Positions 1 through 9,665 of a stretch of 64,000 nt of DNA are shown here, one piece after another. The DNA lies in NCBI RefSeq assembly GCF_014838715.1, contig NZ_CP061947.1, positions 3,658,001 to 3,722,000 of the forward strand, written 5' to 3'. This stretch comes from Algoriphagus sp. Y33. Lineage in GTDB: Bacteria > Bacteroidota > Bacteroidia > Cytophagales > Cyclobacteriaceae. Numbering within the stretch: position 1 is the stretch's first letter; every line of letters begins with the position of its first letter. Under the pieces are notes generated by a model. The model worked only from the letters and a program-made list of their open reading frames with translations. It was not told where the DNA came from and ran no database searches. A program made the position numbers and the translations under genes.

Positions 1-42
1 CGGGATCAGGCTAAATTGGCGGAAAAAGGAATGGAAAAATAG
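1..42 (+). CDS. 3' end of an unidentified gene (5' truncated by window edge)
   Basis: Frame 1 is open from the first base and ends at a TAG at 40-42, giving a short charged tail (about 13 residues, ending KGMEK). It would converge on the minus-strand oxidoreductase at 298-1305. Nothing else supports it and the product cannot be named. It may be chance. Confidence 0.3.
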   Translation, partial: RDQAKLAEKGMEK

Positions 43-297
43 TATTGTTTTAAAATCATCTATTATAAGAAAATGATACAAGTAATATCATATTCTACTA
101 GGTCTAACTCATCTTGTGATCCACCCGTAACCAGATGAACCTCAAATACAGAACTTGTATATAGTGAGCTGCGAAGCCCATACAAAAAAATTACCAGAAG
201 ATCATTTCTTCAAAACACCGCATTTACCTTATTAGCCATCAGATTGCTGGAAAGTATACCAATAGATGAAACCCCAAATGGAGATCGCCTTCATCTA
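43..297. other. AT-rich spacer with a possible gene remnant
   Basis: No intact gene is visible. On the plus strand the frame starting at 160 reads without a start codon to a TAG at 310-312 and contains an RRSFL-type twin-arginine-like stretch followed by a hydrophobic segment. This could be the decayed N-terminus of a Tat-exported protein. An ATG at 135 lies in a different frame. The remnant reading is weak. Confidence 0.25.
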
Positions 298-1305
298 TCA
301 TATCGTGCATAGTACTTCTGCTCCTCCTTGCAATTTACTTTTTTCAGCAGCATCCATAAAGGCATAGATTTCCAAGGTTTCAGTAAAATCAACCGGTGAA
401 ACCTTGGTTCTGAAAAACCGGGCAATTTGCTTTGCCAAGGCTTCATAGCCGTCAAAGGAACCCAGCGTAAGATTGCCCCCTGTCCCGAAGGCAGTCCCAC
501 CATAGTCATGTACACCTGTACGCATTCCCCTAAAAGTCCCGATTCTTCCATCAGCCCATTTTCCTACTACTATGTCCGCATCATGGCTATAAATCCTCTT
601 AACAGATTCACACCCGGGCCCCATCACAGTAAAAAGCATTTCCACCCCATGAATTCCATACCAAAACAGGTCGCTATGGCCTGGTTCTATTTCAGCAGGA
701 CTGAATGTATCACAGCCGATAATTTTGCCGAGTAAGTCCTCATTACGTATGGCATGTACATTTTGCTGATATCGCAGAGAAGAAGCAGAAAATAGTGGTA
801 CCCCGCTCTCCTGAGCCTCGGAATAAATCGCCTTGACTTCTTTGTAATTCGCCGCCACAGGCTTATCAATAAATAGAGGTTTATTCGCTTTAAAAACCTT
901 TCTTGCCTGCTCTAGGTGAAGGTTGCCATCATTGGTTTCAAGAAGAACGACATCTATTTCTTCCAGAAGTTCCTCTATGGAATTTGAAATTCTTACTCCC
1001 ATATCCTGGACAGCCTTTGTATATTCCGGAATCCTCTCCATACTCGATGAAATTTTCATACTGCCATAAGGAAAAGCAGATACCACTTTGAATCCCTCAA
1101 ATTCTTTTAGGGGATTTTCAGCATTAAACAATTTTGTGAATGCTACTGCATGGGAAGTATCCAAGCCAATGATCCCAATCCTGATAGAAGCATTGCCGAA
1201 GTGGGGGATTGAACCTAAATCCAATCCCGCTCCAACCCCGAAAATCGCGGATTTCTTTAAAAACCTCCTTCTGGATAAATCCATGAAGTCATTATGCTGT
1301 ACCAT
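298..1305 (-). CDS. Tat-exported Gfo/Idh/MocA-family oxidoreductase
   Basis: This 335-residue protein starts with a twin-arginine signal (SRRRFLKK at about residues 10-17, then a hydrophobic stretch). A Rossmann NAD(P)-binding start follows (IRIGIIGLDTSHA), and the EKP-like motif of the family appears as IDKPVA near residue 146. Family members oxidise or reduce sugars and cyclitols with a tightly bound nicotinamide cofactor; the Tat signal implies periplasmic action after folding with the cofactor. ATGs at codons 1 and 8 are both possible starts, with no clear ribosome-binding site. It is the last gene of the minus-strand sugar locus, 49 bp after the propeller gene. The substrate is not deducible. 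Confidence 0.85.
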   Translation of the reverse strand: MVQHNDFMDLSRRRFLKKSAIFGVGAGLDLGSIPHFGNASIRIGIIGLDTSHAVAFTKLFNAENPLKEFEGFKVVSAFPYGSMKISSSMERIPEYTKAVQDMGVRISNSIEELLEEIDVVLLETNDGNLHLEQARKVFKANKPLFIDKPVAANYKEVKAIYSEAQESGVPLFSASSLRYQQNVHAIRNEDLLGKIIGCDTFSPAEIEPGHSDLFWYGIHGVEMLFTVMGPGCESVKRIYSHDADIVVGKWADGRIGTFRGMRTGVHDYGGTAFGTGGNLTLGSFDGYEALAKQIARFFRTKVSPVDFTETLEIYAFMDAAEKSKLQGGAEVLCTI

Positions 1306-1354
1306 ACGAGTAACTGATCTTAATTAGTATATGCATTAACCACTTGCTTATCAC

Positions 1355-3313
1355 TTACGGCCTGAACGACCAAAGATCCGTACCCCTTCGGAAGAAAAGC
1401 GTTCCCTGATTATCCATGACCAGTAAACCTGCCTTATCAGACAGCTCGGTTAAGATCATTGACTTTGGGTCAATCCTGAAAAGCTTCTTGTTATCTGTTC
1501 CATATACATGACCATCTGGATGTAAGATAAGAAAAGAACTTCTCCAGATGTGGCTTTTAAACTCCGGAAATTCATACATTTTATGCGTATTGACAACCTT
1601 CCTGCCTATCGGGTCAAATTTAAAAAGAGTTCCATCTCCCATTCCCCATATATTACCGTCAGGACCTTTAATAAAACCTGTTAAGGCTGAGGCTCCTGGA
1701 ATAGGAACAGTCTGAAAAAGCTTTTTGCCAGTTTCCGGATCCCATCCAACCAAAACCGCTTCTGTAGTTGTAGGCTTTATTCCTAGCCCACCGGAAATAG
1801 TAGTACCTACCAAAACGTATTCACCTGTATAGATAAGACCTGAAATAGCCTGTGAATCAACTGGACTTGGATGACCTTTTAGTTCGTCGCTGTTAAGATC
1901 GTAAGTGATTAAGGCACCCCCAAGTTTACCGTATTCAGGGATCATCCCAAAAACCACCATCTCTTTTTCAGGGATACTAACTTGCGCAAATGACCTGCTT
2001 TGGTTAGGGATTTGTCCAAGCATTCTTGGGTTTCCCCCTTTTGGATCCCATGGAATTCTGATGTCATATTCATAGAATTTACCTTTGGGATAGACTCCAA
2101 AATATATCTTATCCTCTTGATATGACATCCCCTCAGTCTGGTCAAGTCCCGGTAGGAATCTATGCTCTCCGGTTAAGGGATTATAGGTAGCATTTCCCCC
2201 TGCTAGGTAACCTCCCGACCAAATGTTTCCATCCGGACCATACATTAAAGACTGGATCGGTATAGGTTGGCCTGGTACGTTTAATTTAGTTTTATCAAAC
2301 CGCCTGCTTTTCGGGTCATATTTAATCAGGTTTGCGCCAGAAGTCAACACATATACTTCACCTTCATTTCCCATGCTGAAGGCGTTGGCAGTACCAACTT
2401 CATCCTCCAAAACCTCAGCGTTAGCTTCTGAAAAGGCAGGGTCGAATCTTTTCAAAGAACCCCCAGAAGTATAATAAACAGCATCCCCGCTAGGTACTCC
2501 AGTAATAGAACGCATATCCATCCTTTCTATTTCCTGCTCGAATTCACCTGATTTCAGGTTATAAACCAGCGTCACACTGCCATTGGTCAGCAAGACGAAC
2601 AAGCGGTCATTTCCATCTATCCCAGGAACAATTTCCAACCCATAAACAAATTCATAGCCTTGGTATTTTTCAGGAAGGATGTCCCTCTTTTCTCCTGTTT
2701 TGGGGTTGATTTCGATAAGGTGTGCTTTAGAACCCACTCCTGCATAAATCATTTCGGTTTTATGATAATAAGCTATGCTCCTCACGTAATTCTCATTTTC
2801 AACCAAAGGCCCCTTACCTACATCAGAAAATCCATCGGCAGGATGGTATCTAAACACCCTACATCCGGGGTAAGTAGCCCCAAAAACCTCAGCATCTTTT
2901 CCTGCTGTAAGATTCCACAGGTAAGTCTCTCCTTCGAGTGCCACCCCCAGATCAATCACTTCCGCACTTCCCGGCTTATGGGAAAACATCGTACCATCAG
3001 CTCCGGGGATATAAAGTGTACCATCTGAAGTCTGGGCCATATCCCAGGCACCATCTGCCTCACCCAAAGGAAGATCTACGAGTAGGTCTTTGGTTTCCAC
3101 ATCATAACCAAGCAGGTGCGCAGGTTCTCCCCTTACCACCGTATAGATCAATTCCCTGCCATTCCCATCCTTTAAAAAAGCACTGCCCTGTATCATTGAG
3201 GCAAATAATTGGGGGCCGTGATTATTGAATTGCACTGTATCCACTTGGGCAATCCCTGGGACACCGGAAATCAAAAAAATAAATACCGCCCCAAACTTTA
3301 TTAGAAATTTCAT
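1355..3313 (-). CDS. Secreted beta-propeller protein (PQQ/SMP-30-like repeats)
   Basis: This 652-residue protein has a clear N-terminal signal peptide (hydrophobic residues 5-20, cleavage near GIAQ). The remainder is repeated blades with motifs such as GPDGNIWG, YDPKTG-like turns and LFKFDP, typical of WD40/PQQ-like or SMP-30-type propellers. I see no obvious catalytic motif, so a binding or lactonase-like role is only a guess. It lies 4 bp downstream of the DapA-family gene and is very likely cotranscribed with it, acting in the periplasm or at the cell surface. Confidence 0.75.
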   Translation of the reverse strand: MKFLIKFGAVFIFLISGVPGIAQVDTVQFNNHGPQLFASMIQGSAFLKDGNGRELIYTVVRGEPAHLLGYDVETKDLLVDLPLGEADGAWDMAQTSDGTLYIPGADGTMFSHKPGSAEVIDLGVALEGETYLWNLTAGKDAEVFGATYPGCRVFRYHPADGFSDVGKGPLVENENYVRSIAYYHKTEMIYAGVGSKAHLIEINPKTGEKRDILPEKYQGYEFVYGLEIVPGIDGNDRLFVLLTNGSVTLVYNLKSGEFEQEIERMDMRSITGVPSGDAVYYTSGGSLKRFDPAFSEANAEVLEDEVGTANAFSMGNEGEVYVLTSGANLIKYDPKSRRFDKTKLNVPGQPIPIQSLMYGPDGNIWSGGYLAGGNATYNPLTGEHRFLPGLDQTEGMSYQEDKIYFGVYPKGKFYEYDIRIPWDPKGGNPRMLGQIPNQSRSFAQVSIPEKEMVVFGMIPEYGKLGGALITYDLNSDELKGHPSPVDSQAISGLIYTGEYVLVGTTISGGLGIKPTTTEAVLVGWDPETGKKLFQTVPIPGASALTGFIKGPDGNIWGMGDGTLFKFDPIGRKVVNTHKMYEFPEFKSHIWRSSFLILHPDGHVYGTDNKKLFRIDPKSMILTELSDKAGLLVMDNQGTLFFRRGTDLWSFRP

Positions 3314-3317
3314 AAAT

Positions 3318-4385
3318 CTAGTATTTATCGTTGAGTAAAAACTCCCTTACAAATGAGTCATCATTCAGGTCGGGATATTCTTGGTGGACTCGTTGGATTT
3401 CTTCCAACTGACCGACAGATAATCGCTCATCTGGATTAAGACAATGTGTGGTCCCAAGTAAGTCTTGCTGTTTAAGCATGGTATGCATACCCGGAATACA
3501 GCCATGAAACTGATGGGATGGATCAAACATAGCCGCGTTTACATCCGTAATAGCGACTCCTTTGGAGAGTAGGCTTGCCCAGTCCTCTCCACTCCCTTGG
3601 GCCTTGCATTGCTTTACTTCCTCCAAGAGACTGACTGCCTTTTGTGTCCATACTGCCCAATGTCCCAGCAGTCCTCCCACAAAAGCTTTTTTAACCAGCT
3701 TTCCGGCAACGGTGAAACGATAGTCGGTCAACAAATCCGCTACGATATTATCATCATTGCCGGTGTACATAGCAATGCTATCTACCCTTGAACTGTTGCA
3801 TACAGCCCGCATCACATCCAAGGTCTGATACCGGTTGAATGAAGCGCATTTTATCGCTACAACATTGCTGATTTCGGCGAACAGTCTCCAGAAGCCATAA
3901 CTAAAAACCCTTCCTCCAACTGAAGGCTGCAGGTAAAATCCAAAAACAGGAATCACCGCGGCTACCTCTCTGACCCTATCCAATATTTCCTGTTCTGTCC
4001 ACCCCTGTAATCCTCCCATACTGAGCAATCCTAATTCATAACCGTTTTCCAAAGCCAGTTTCGCCTCAGATACTGCCTGCAGGGTATCCCCACAGATGCC
4101 GGCAATTTTCAGGAAAGGACGACCCAGATTTGCTTCGTCAATCTCTTCTGATGCCCATTTTAGCACTGTTTCGTACAGGTTATGTCTGGGATCCCGTATT
4201 TCAAATTGTGTAGAGTGCACGCCTACGGCGATTCCCCCTGCCCCGCTGGCCATATAATACCTGGTTAGTTGCCTTTGCCTTTGCTCATCTATGGACCGGT
4301 TTTGGTCCAAAGCGAGTGGATGTGCAGGAATTACGGTTCCATTAAGCAGGTGTTGATACAGTTCTTTCCTTAATTCCTTCATCAA
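3318..4385 (-). CDS. Dihydrodipicolinate synthase (DapA)-family aldolase/lyase
   Basis: A 355-residue TIM-barrel protein. The Schiff-base lysine is most likely Lys179 in VVAIKCASFN, and Tyr151 in FYLQPSVGG sits where the family's catalytic tyrosine is expected. Members cleave or condense 2-oxo acids; in sugar loci they often act on keto-deoxy sugar acids. It overlaps the epimerase gene by 4 bp (start at 4385, upstream stop at 4382), which implies translational coupling. No signal peptide is visible, so it is cytoplasmic. It is somewhat longer than the usual 290-310 residues. Confidence 0.8.
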   Translation of the reverse strand: MMKELRKELYQHLLNGTVIPAHPLALDQNRSIDEQRQRQLTRYYMASGAGGIAVGVHSTQFEIRDPRHNLYETVLKWASEEIDEANLGRPFLKIAGICGDTLQAVSEAKLALENGYELGLLSMGGLQGWTEQEILDRVREVAAVIPVFGFYLQPSVGGRVFSYGFWRLFAEISNVVAIKCASFNRYQTLDVMRAVCNSSRVDSIAMYTGNDDNIVADLLTDYRFTVAGKLVKKAFVGGLLGHWAVWTQKAVSLLEEVKQCKAQGSGEDWASLLSKGVAITDVNAAMFDPSHQFHGCIPGMHTMLKQQDLLGTTHCLNPDERLSVGQLEEIQRVHQEYPDLNDDSFVREFLLNDKY

Positions 4386-5398
4386 AACTTCCCCCCTCTC
4401 TGCTGAAAATGTGTAGGCTTGCCAAACTCATCACCCCCTTGAAGCAACCAATTGGCAGTGATTTCCACCATCTCCCTAGGGGTGGTTTTAGGATAACCGA
4501 ATAAACGGTGACATTCGGAAGCATTGTTCAGTAATGCTGTACCGACAGGCTCATTGATGAACTTAGGCTCTTTGTTAAAAATTCTTCCAAATTCCGAGGC
4601 AATCCAGTGAATGGAAAGGATTTCCGGCCCGGTAACATTCAGCAGTTTTGCAGGTGCCGTGGTGTGTAAGAGGGCTCTTAATGCTATTTCATTGGCATCT
4701 TTTTGCCAGATTACATTCACATTAGATGTGCTCAGATCAATTTCCTTTTCGTGAAAAACAGCTTTAGCAATTTCCAGTAAAATACCATACCTAAAGTCCA
4801 CCGCATAGTTAAGCCTATAGATCAACATGGGGGTCTGGTTTGTTTTTGAGAAGTACTCAAAAACCCTTTCCCTCCCTAAGCAGGACTGGGCATACTCCCC
4901 TATGGGCTCAGGTGCAGTATCCTCTGTTGCCCCTCCTGAAGAGAGAGGGACAAATGGCAGCACATTTCCTGATGAAAACACGACCAGTCTGGAATTTTTG
5001 AATTTTTCCGAAACCCTTCCCGGTAAATAGGCATTCATTGCCCAGGTAAACCCCTCATTTCCTGTAGTTCCAAACTTATGTCCAGCCAGGTAAATAATAT
5101 TTTCCACCTGAGGCAAATTCTGCAGCTCACTGTCATTGAGCAGATCACAGGAAATTGTTTCAACGCCTGCCTCCTGTAATGATTTCATTGCACCAGCATC
5201 TGAAAACCTGGAAACCCCAAATACACGTTTGCCCAATCCTCCCGCTTTAATGGCATCTTTGGCAAGTTTACCCATGCTTGGCCCCATTTTTCCTCCTATC
5301 CCAAGCAACATGATATCCCCTTCTATCCGGGCCATATCTTCAATCAGTGCCTCTGATGGAACAGTCAGTTCTTTTTCTAATTCCTTTAAATTTTTCAT
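4382..5398 (-). CDS. NAD(P)-dependent epimerase/dehydratase (extended SDR) with altered YxxxK
   Basis: A 338-residue Rossmann-fold protein with a glycine-rich nucleotide motif (LLGIGGKMG near residues 32-40) and SDR landmarks (IIYLAGHKFG, VVFSSGNV). The active-site motif reads YAQSC, so the usual lysine four residues after the tyrosine is a cysteine. That would be expected to weaken classical SDR chemistry. A role on sugar nucleotides or sugar acids is inferred from the neighbours: it lies between the Nramp-like and DapA-family genes. It is cytoplasmic. Confidence 0.8.
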   Translation of the reverse strand: MKNLKELEKELTVPSEALIEDMARIEGDIMLLGIGGKMGPSMGKLAKDAIKAGGLGKRVFGVSRFSDAGAMKSLQEAGVETISCDLLNDSELQNLPQVENIIYLAGHKFGTTGNEGFTWAMNAYLPGRVSEKFKNSRLVVFSSGNVLPFVPLSSGGATEDTAPEPIGEYAQSCLGRERVFEYFSKTNQTPMLIYRLNYAVDFRYGILLEIAKAVFHEKEIDLSTSNVNVIWQKDANEIALRALLHTTAPAKLLNVTGPEILSIHWIASEFGRIFNKEPKFINEPVGTALLNNASECHRLFGYPKTTPREMVEITANWLLQGGDEFGKPTHFQQRGGKF

Positions 5399-5421
5399 TG
5401 ATATCGGTTTATATTTTCATT

Positions 5422-6633
5422 CTAGTTCATAAAAAGTGCTTTGAAATTCCAGCTGGCCAAAGCGATCAGCAGCAGCAAGCCAACTGCTCCCGAGACCTTT
5501 ACAAAAGGGTTATTCACTCGGTCACCCATCATCTTCTTGTCATTGGCTACTACGTACATGGCTCCCCCGATGAAAGGGACAAGAAAAATGGTCACACTTT
5601 GGGCAAAAATGATCAGCTCCAGCGGAAGCTTGCCAAAAGCCAACGAGATGCCTGCTCCGCAGACCATGACCAGAGCGATCAATCCCCTGACCTTGCCGGA
5701 GCTCAACCCGCTGCCAAATCCAACAGCGTCTCCCAATAGACTACCCCCGACTGTGGCATTTCCAATAAGTGATGAAAATGAAGCTCCGAACAGTCCTGCC
5801 AAAAACAAATAAGCCGCAGCTGAACCGAACAGTGGCTCCAGAGCTTTGGACATTTCAGACGCCGAATTGACCTGGATTCCCTGGGGGTACAAGACCGCGG
5901 CTGCGCAAATGATCACCACAGCACTCATCAACCCCAACAGGACAATTCCTGTGATACTGGTATTTTTGTCAGTATTTCCTCCTTTGCTCTTGTTTCTCTC
6001 CTGGACGAGATAGGTTTGATAAAATGCTCCTACAATTGAAAAGCATGAAGCAACAAAAGCAATCATAATAGCTTCCGAGCCAATAGGAACATTAGGAACC
6101 AATCCACTGCCGATGGCTGCAAAATCCGGTTTAATCATTACCACAGTGGTCAGGAATGAAAGTAGCATCAAACCGACCAGACCAATCATCAACTTTTCCA
6201 ACGTCTTATAAAAACTCCTGAAGAACAGCAAGCTCATCCCGAGGAGATTAAAAACCAAAACCCAAACCCAGCTGGAAGTTCCGGTTGCTTCCGCAACAGC
6301 GATCCCCACTCCTATGGAGTTACCTGCCTGAAAGGAGGTAGTTACCAAGAACACTCCCATCCCTATGATGACCCCAACTGTCCTCCCCCACTTTTTTCTT
6401 ATCTGGGACAGTAAGGTCTCCTGGCTACTCAGACCAATCCTTGCCCCCATATCGGTAAACACCAGCATAAAAAAGATGGCCACCACGACCAACCATAAGG
6501 TACTATACCCATATAAGGCACCCAATTTTGAAGTAATGGTCATTTTGCTTGGCCCAAAGACCAAGGCCGCGGTGATGATACCGGGACCAAGACTCTTGAG
6601 CCTGCTTATTATTATTTCTACCTGTTTGCTCAT
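5422..6633 (-). CDS. Nramp-like membrane transporter lacking canonical metal-binding motifs
   Basis: A 403-residue protein with about 10-11 hydrophobic segments and an overall Nramp/MntH-like pattern (starts LGPGIITAA). The conserved DPGN of transmembrane segment 1 is replaced by a stretch reading FGPSKM, and the MPH motif of segment 6 by VGAFYQTYLVQ. In characterised Nramp transporters those residues bind Mn2+ or Fe2+, so metal transport is doubtful. Its place inside a sugar locus suggests another substrate (inference). The start overlaps the sugar dehydrogenase stop by 4 bp. Confidence 0.75.
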   Translation of the reverse strand: MSKQVEIIISRLKSLGPGIITAALVFGPSKMTITSKLGALYGYSTLWLVVVAIFFMLVFTDMGARIGLSSQETLLSQIRKKWGRTVGVIIGMGVFLVTTSFQAGNSIGVGIAVAEATGTSSWVWVLVFNLLGMSLLFFRSFYKTLEKLMIGLVGLMLLSFLTTVVMIKPDFAAIGSGLVPNVPIGSEAIMIAFVASCFSIVGAFYQTYLVQERNKSKGGNTDKNTSITGIVLLGLMSAVVIICAAAVLYPQGIQVNSASEMSKALEPLFGSAAAYLFLAGLFGASFSSLIGNATVGGSLLGDAVGFGSGLSSGKVRGLIALVMVCGAGISLAFGKLPLELIIFAQSVTIFLVPFIGGAMYVVANDKKMMGDRVNNPFVKVSGAVGLLLLIALASWNFKALFMN

Positions 6634-8129
6634 CTGTTTTGTTCAATAAAATCCGGATCGATTATTTGCGCATTCTCTGTCCATTCAGCCCTGATATAAT
6701 TAAGGATATCAGCTACTTGCCTGTTGTCCAAAAACGCAAAGCTTGGCATCTGTTGCACGCTCCCGGATGCTTCTGAACCCTTCAGCACCAGTCCAATCAA
6801 AGCGGAAGGGTCTCCTGTGATCAATCGGGAGTCTTTTAAGGAAGGGAATACCTCAGGAATACCACTTCCATCCTCTTTATGGCAGGAAGCACAGTAACTT
6901 AAGTATAGATCACCGCCATTCAATATTGGCCCTTGTCGTGCTTTCTCCGGAATGAGTGGCGACGTAGACATTTCGTCCGAACGGCTTATTTTTAAGATTT
7001 TGTCATCCCCATCCAAAGGAAACCCCGGCTGGGGATTCCAGTCGAGGTTACTGGTGCTCAGATAGATTTCGCCCCCACTACCTGTCACGATATCCCGCAG
7101 CCTACCATAGCGGTTTTCAAACAGTATTTCTTCTGAGATGATATCATCCCCTTTTTCATTCAATGAAAGTATTCTGAGGCTCTTGCCCTTTAGGGTTGTC
7201 AACAGTAAAGAATTAGTCCATTCCGGAATAGCATTGCTCCCGTAATAGGTCAATCCTGAAGGCGCAATTACCGGAGTCCAGGAACGCAAGGGCTCTACCG
7301 TATTATTCTTGAGGGCAAAATCCAATTCCCCTTCAAGATCCTGTTTTCCCTCAATCTCAGGCCAGCCATAATTCCCTGACTTTTGGATGAGGTTTACCTC
7401 ATCTTCAATTGCATCACCATGTTCAGAGGTATAAAGCATACCACTGGAAGAGAACACCAGTCCCTGCATATTCCTAAATCCCATCGCCCACACATAGCTT
7501 TCGGGATCAGGATTGTCCTTTGGAATGCTTCCATCTTGATTGATTCTAAGGATTTTCCCGTTCAGGGATTGGGGATTCTGTGCATTCGAGAAATCATGTA
7601 TATCCCCGGTAGCCCAATACAATTTGTCATCTGGGCCGAAGTCCAGCCTGGAGCCATTGTGAGATGTCCCACCTTCGATTTCCAATAGTACAAATGGTTG
7701 GATTAGCGTATCGTTTTGGCAGGTATACCGGACGAGGCGACTAACAATTTTACTATTTTCCTTTAAAGTATAGTTAAGGTATACATAAGGAAATTCCCTA
7801 AAATCAGGATGTACAGTCATCCCCAATAAGCCTGAGGTCCTCTCTTGCCAAACATCAGAGAGTGTCAAAAGATGTTTTAAAGAACCTGTCTTTAGGTTCA
7901 TCCGGGATACTTTGCCCTTTTGCTCAGCGATCCACAAATCCCCCAGTCCGTCAACTTCCAAGTCCCAAGGAACTTCCAGTCCAGAGGCCAGTATCTCTAC
8001 TTTCAAGCTTGAAGAACTCAAATAGACCATATCAAGGAGATCCAGTTCAATCTCCTTTTCCTGCCTGCAGCCCGTTAATATGTACAAGCCTAGCAGTAAA
8101 AACCCCAGTACAGTCCTGTTACTTGCCAT
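6630..8129 (-). CDS. PQQ-dependent sugar dehydrogenase fused to cytochrome c (lipoprotein)
   Basis: This 499-residue protein has a lipobox (ILTGC at about residues 17-21). It continues with a soluble aldose/glucose dehydrogenase propeller (VPWDLEVDGLGDLWIAEQ, GSRLDFGPDDKLYWATGD, NYGWPEIEG). The C-terminal domain carries a c-type haem motif CASCH near residue 415 and a possible axial methionine in QMPSF near 460. The likely role is periplasmic oxidation of a sugar, with electrons passed through the fused haem to the respiratory chain. It overlaps both neighbours, BNR upstream and the Nramp-like gene downstream. Confidence 0.85.
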   Translation of the reverse strand: MASNRTVLGFLLLGLYILTGCRQEKEIELDLLDMVYLSSSSLKVEILASGLEVPWDLEVDGLGDLWIAEQKGKVSRMNLKTGSLKHLLTLSDVWQERTSGLLGMTVHPDFREFPYVYLNYTLKENSKIVSRLVRYTCQNDTLIQPFVLLEIEGGTSHNGSRLDFGPDDKLYWATGDIHDFSNAQNPQSLNGKILRINQDGSIPKDNPDPESYVWAMGFRNMQGLVFSSSGMLYTSEHGDAIEDEVNLIQKSGNYGWPEIEGKQDLEGELDFALKNNTVEPLRSWTPVIAPSGLTYYGSNAIPEWTNSLLLTTLKGKSLRILSLNEKGDDIISEEILFENRYGRLRDIVTGSGGEIYLSTSNLDWNPQPGFPLDGDDKILKISRSDEMSTSPLIPEKARQGPILNGGDLYLSYCASCHKEDGSGIPEVFPSLKDSRLITGDPSALIGLVLKGSEASGSVQQMPSFAFLDNRQVADILNYIRAEWTENAQIIDPDFIEQNR

Positions 8130-9597
8130 TGTTTCCAGAGATTAGTTCAGGTTTTGCAAACTGCCCGTCCATTTTGGCTGGAAGCCGATAGACATTCCCT
8201 GAACGGTCAGAAAAATAGAGTGCGGAAACTGATTTTTCCCGTCCGTGCCCGTCGGCCCAAAATGCATAAAAACCATCATTGGCATTCACTGGTTTTCGGG
8301 CATATGAGTGATTATAACTGCTGTCAAAAGTGAGCTTTCTACTTGTCCAGTTTTTACCTTGATCCAGACTGGTCCAGAGCACCATCTCGCCTCCAGTGTT
8401 GAATTTTTGGGGGCCTGCGTCAGTGGGCCCAATTACCCTCCACTTACCCTCACCATCAATGTAAAGGGATCCCATATCGTAATTATTGTCAGAGGACGTT
8501 ACTGGCAGGATTTCCCACTCATTACCTGTAAATCTTGCTGTATGCCAGGTTCTGGGCCCATTTTCAGGTCCAGCTTCATACCCCTTACTGGTCAGGTATA
8601 GAATCACAGGCCTATTATGGCTGTCAAATTCCAGGTCATTGATGTAAACCAATAGACCCTCGGACTTATAATCCCTCACCAATGTCTTATTTTGAACATC
8701 CTTAAGAGGAATAGTTAGCCGATCACCACTTGCGTTTGTCCAGCTTTCCCCAAAGTCATCTGTCTGCAGGTAATATAAATTTGTTCTATAGTTGAGCCCG
8801 TTGCCCTCCTTGACAAAAGGGTGAAAATTAAAGGATGTTCCCAGCAGGTTTCCTGACTGTCCACTGGTCTGATAGTGCCCCTCCTCAATCCTGGCAATAT
8901 CCTGCCACTCAGAATACGAGCTCCCATCCACACTGGTCATAAAACCAATCGTTCTTCTGGGCTTTTCCGGCTGTCCGGGTATCACTCCGGTCTGGTAATG
9001 GGTAAATAAATTGATGAATCCCTTGTTGGGTTGATACCAACTTTGGAGATAGGAAAAATTATCCATTGGGACTTTTTCACCCTGCTCGATTTTAGTGGCC
9101 AACACAGCTTCAAACTCAGAAATATCATAAGGTTGAGTACTCTTGTGAATATATGAAGGCCGTAATGTCCCATTAGAGGTAGAGAAAATCCAGATATAGC
9201 CCTCCTTATCAATGTTCATGACAGGGTTGTCATGGGCATTATCCGTTTGTTTATCCAAGACCAGTGTTGGTCTGGGAACCTGACCTGTTGTATGGTCAAA
9301 GTAGGACACCATGTGGTATAGGGTATTCCCCTCCGAATCTGCTCCCCCGTAGCAAAAAAAAGTCTTGTTTACCGCTTCTGCATACACTGAAAAGGGGTAA
9401 TGGTTTGCCGGATAGGTAGCTAAACCGCCACCATATTTATAGACATACTCATTTTCAGAGGGCTCATTGCTGTACCAAATCCCTCTGTACCCCGTTTCCT
9501 TCCGGTTGGGCGTACTTATGGATTGGGCAAGTGAAGTGTTTACCAGGAGGATGGTAATAAGACAGCATATCCACGAACTGTGTAGTAGAGTTGACAT
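8119..9597 (-). CDS. Secreted BNR-repeat (BNR_4-type) propeller protein
   Basis: A 492-residue protein with a signal peptide (hydrophobic residues 8-23, then LAQS). Motifs typical of BNR_4 propellers include GYRGIWYSNE, GGGLATYP, VNKTFFCYGG and an Asp-box-like SLDQGKNW. Polysaccharide lyases of families PL24 and PL25 are also propellers of this general type, so a lyase or glycan-binding function is possible. I cannot assign one from sequence alone. It is the first gene after SusC/SusD, separated from SusD by a 129-bp spacer with a hairpin. Confidence 0.75.
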   Translation of the reverse strand: MSTLLHSSWICCLITILLVNTSLAQSISTPNRKETGYRGIWYSNEPSENEYVYKYGGGLATYPANHYPFSVYAEAVNKTFFCYGGADSEGNTLYHMVSYFDHTTGQVPRPTLVLDKQTDNAHDNPVMNIDKEGYIWIFSTSNGTLRPSYIHKSTQPYDISEFEAVLATKIEQGEKVPMDNFSYLQSWYQPNKGFINLFTHYQTGVIPGQPEKPRRTIGFMTSVDGSSYSEWQDIARIEEGHYQTSGQSGNLLGTSFNFHPFVKEGNGLNYRTNLYYLQTDDFGESWTNASGDRLTIPLKDVQNKTLVRDYKSEGLLVYINDLEFDSHNRPVILYLTSKGYEAGPENGPRTWHTARFTGNEWEILPVTSSDNNYDMGSLYIDGEGKWRVIGPTDAGPQKFNTGGEMVLWTSLDQGKNWTSRKLTFDSSYNHSYARKPVNANDGFYAFWADGHGREKSVSALYFSDRSGNVYRLPAKMDGQFAKPELISGNNGK

Positions 9598-9665
9598 TTG
9601 ATAGTTTTCTTAATTCACTGATTTTCCTTATCTCAAATCAGCACATGGTAGCAAAGAGTCCCCAG

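Noticed and set aside
160..312. Plus-strand Tat-like peptide with RRSFL
   Set aside because: No start codon in frame and it runs into the end of the oxidoreductase gene; kept only as a possible remnant in the spacer entry.
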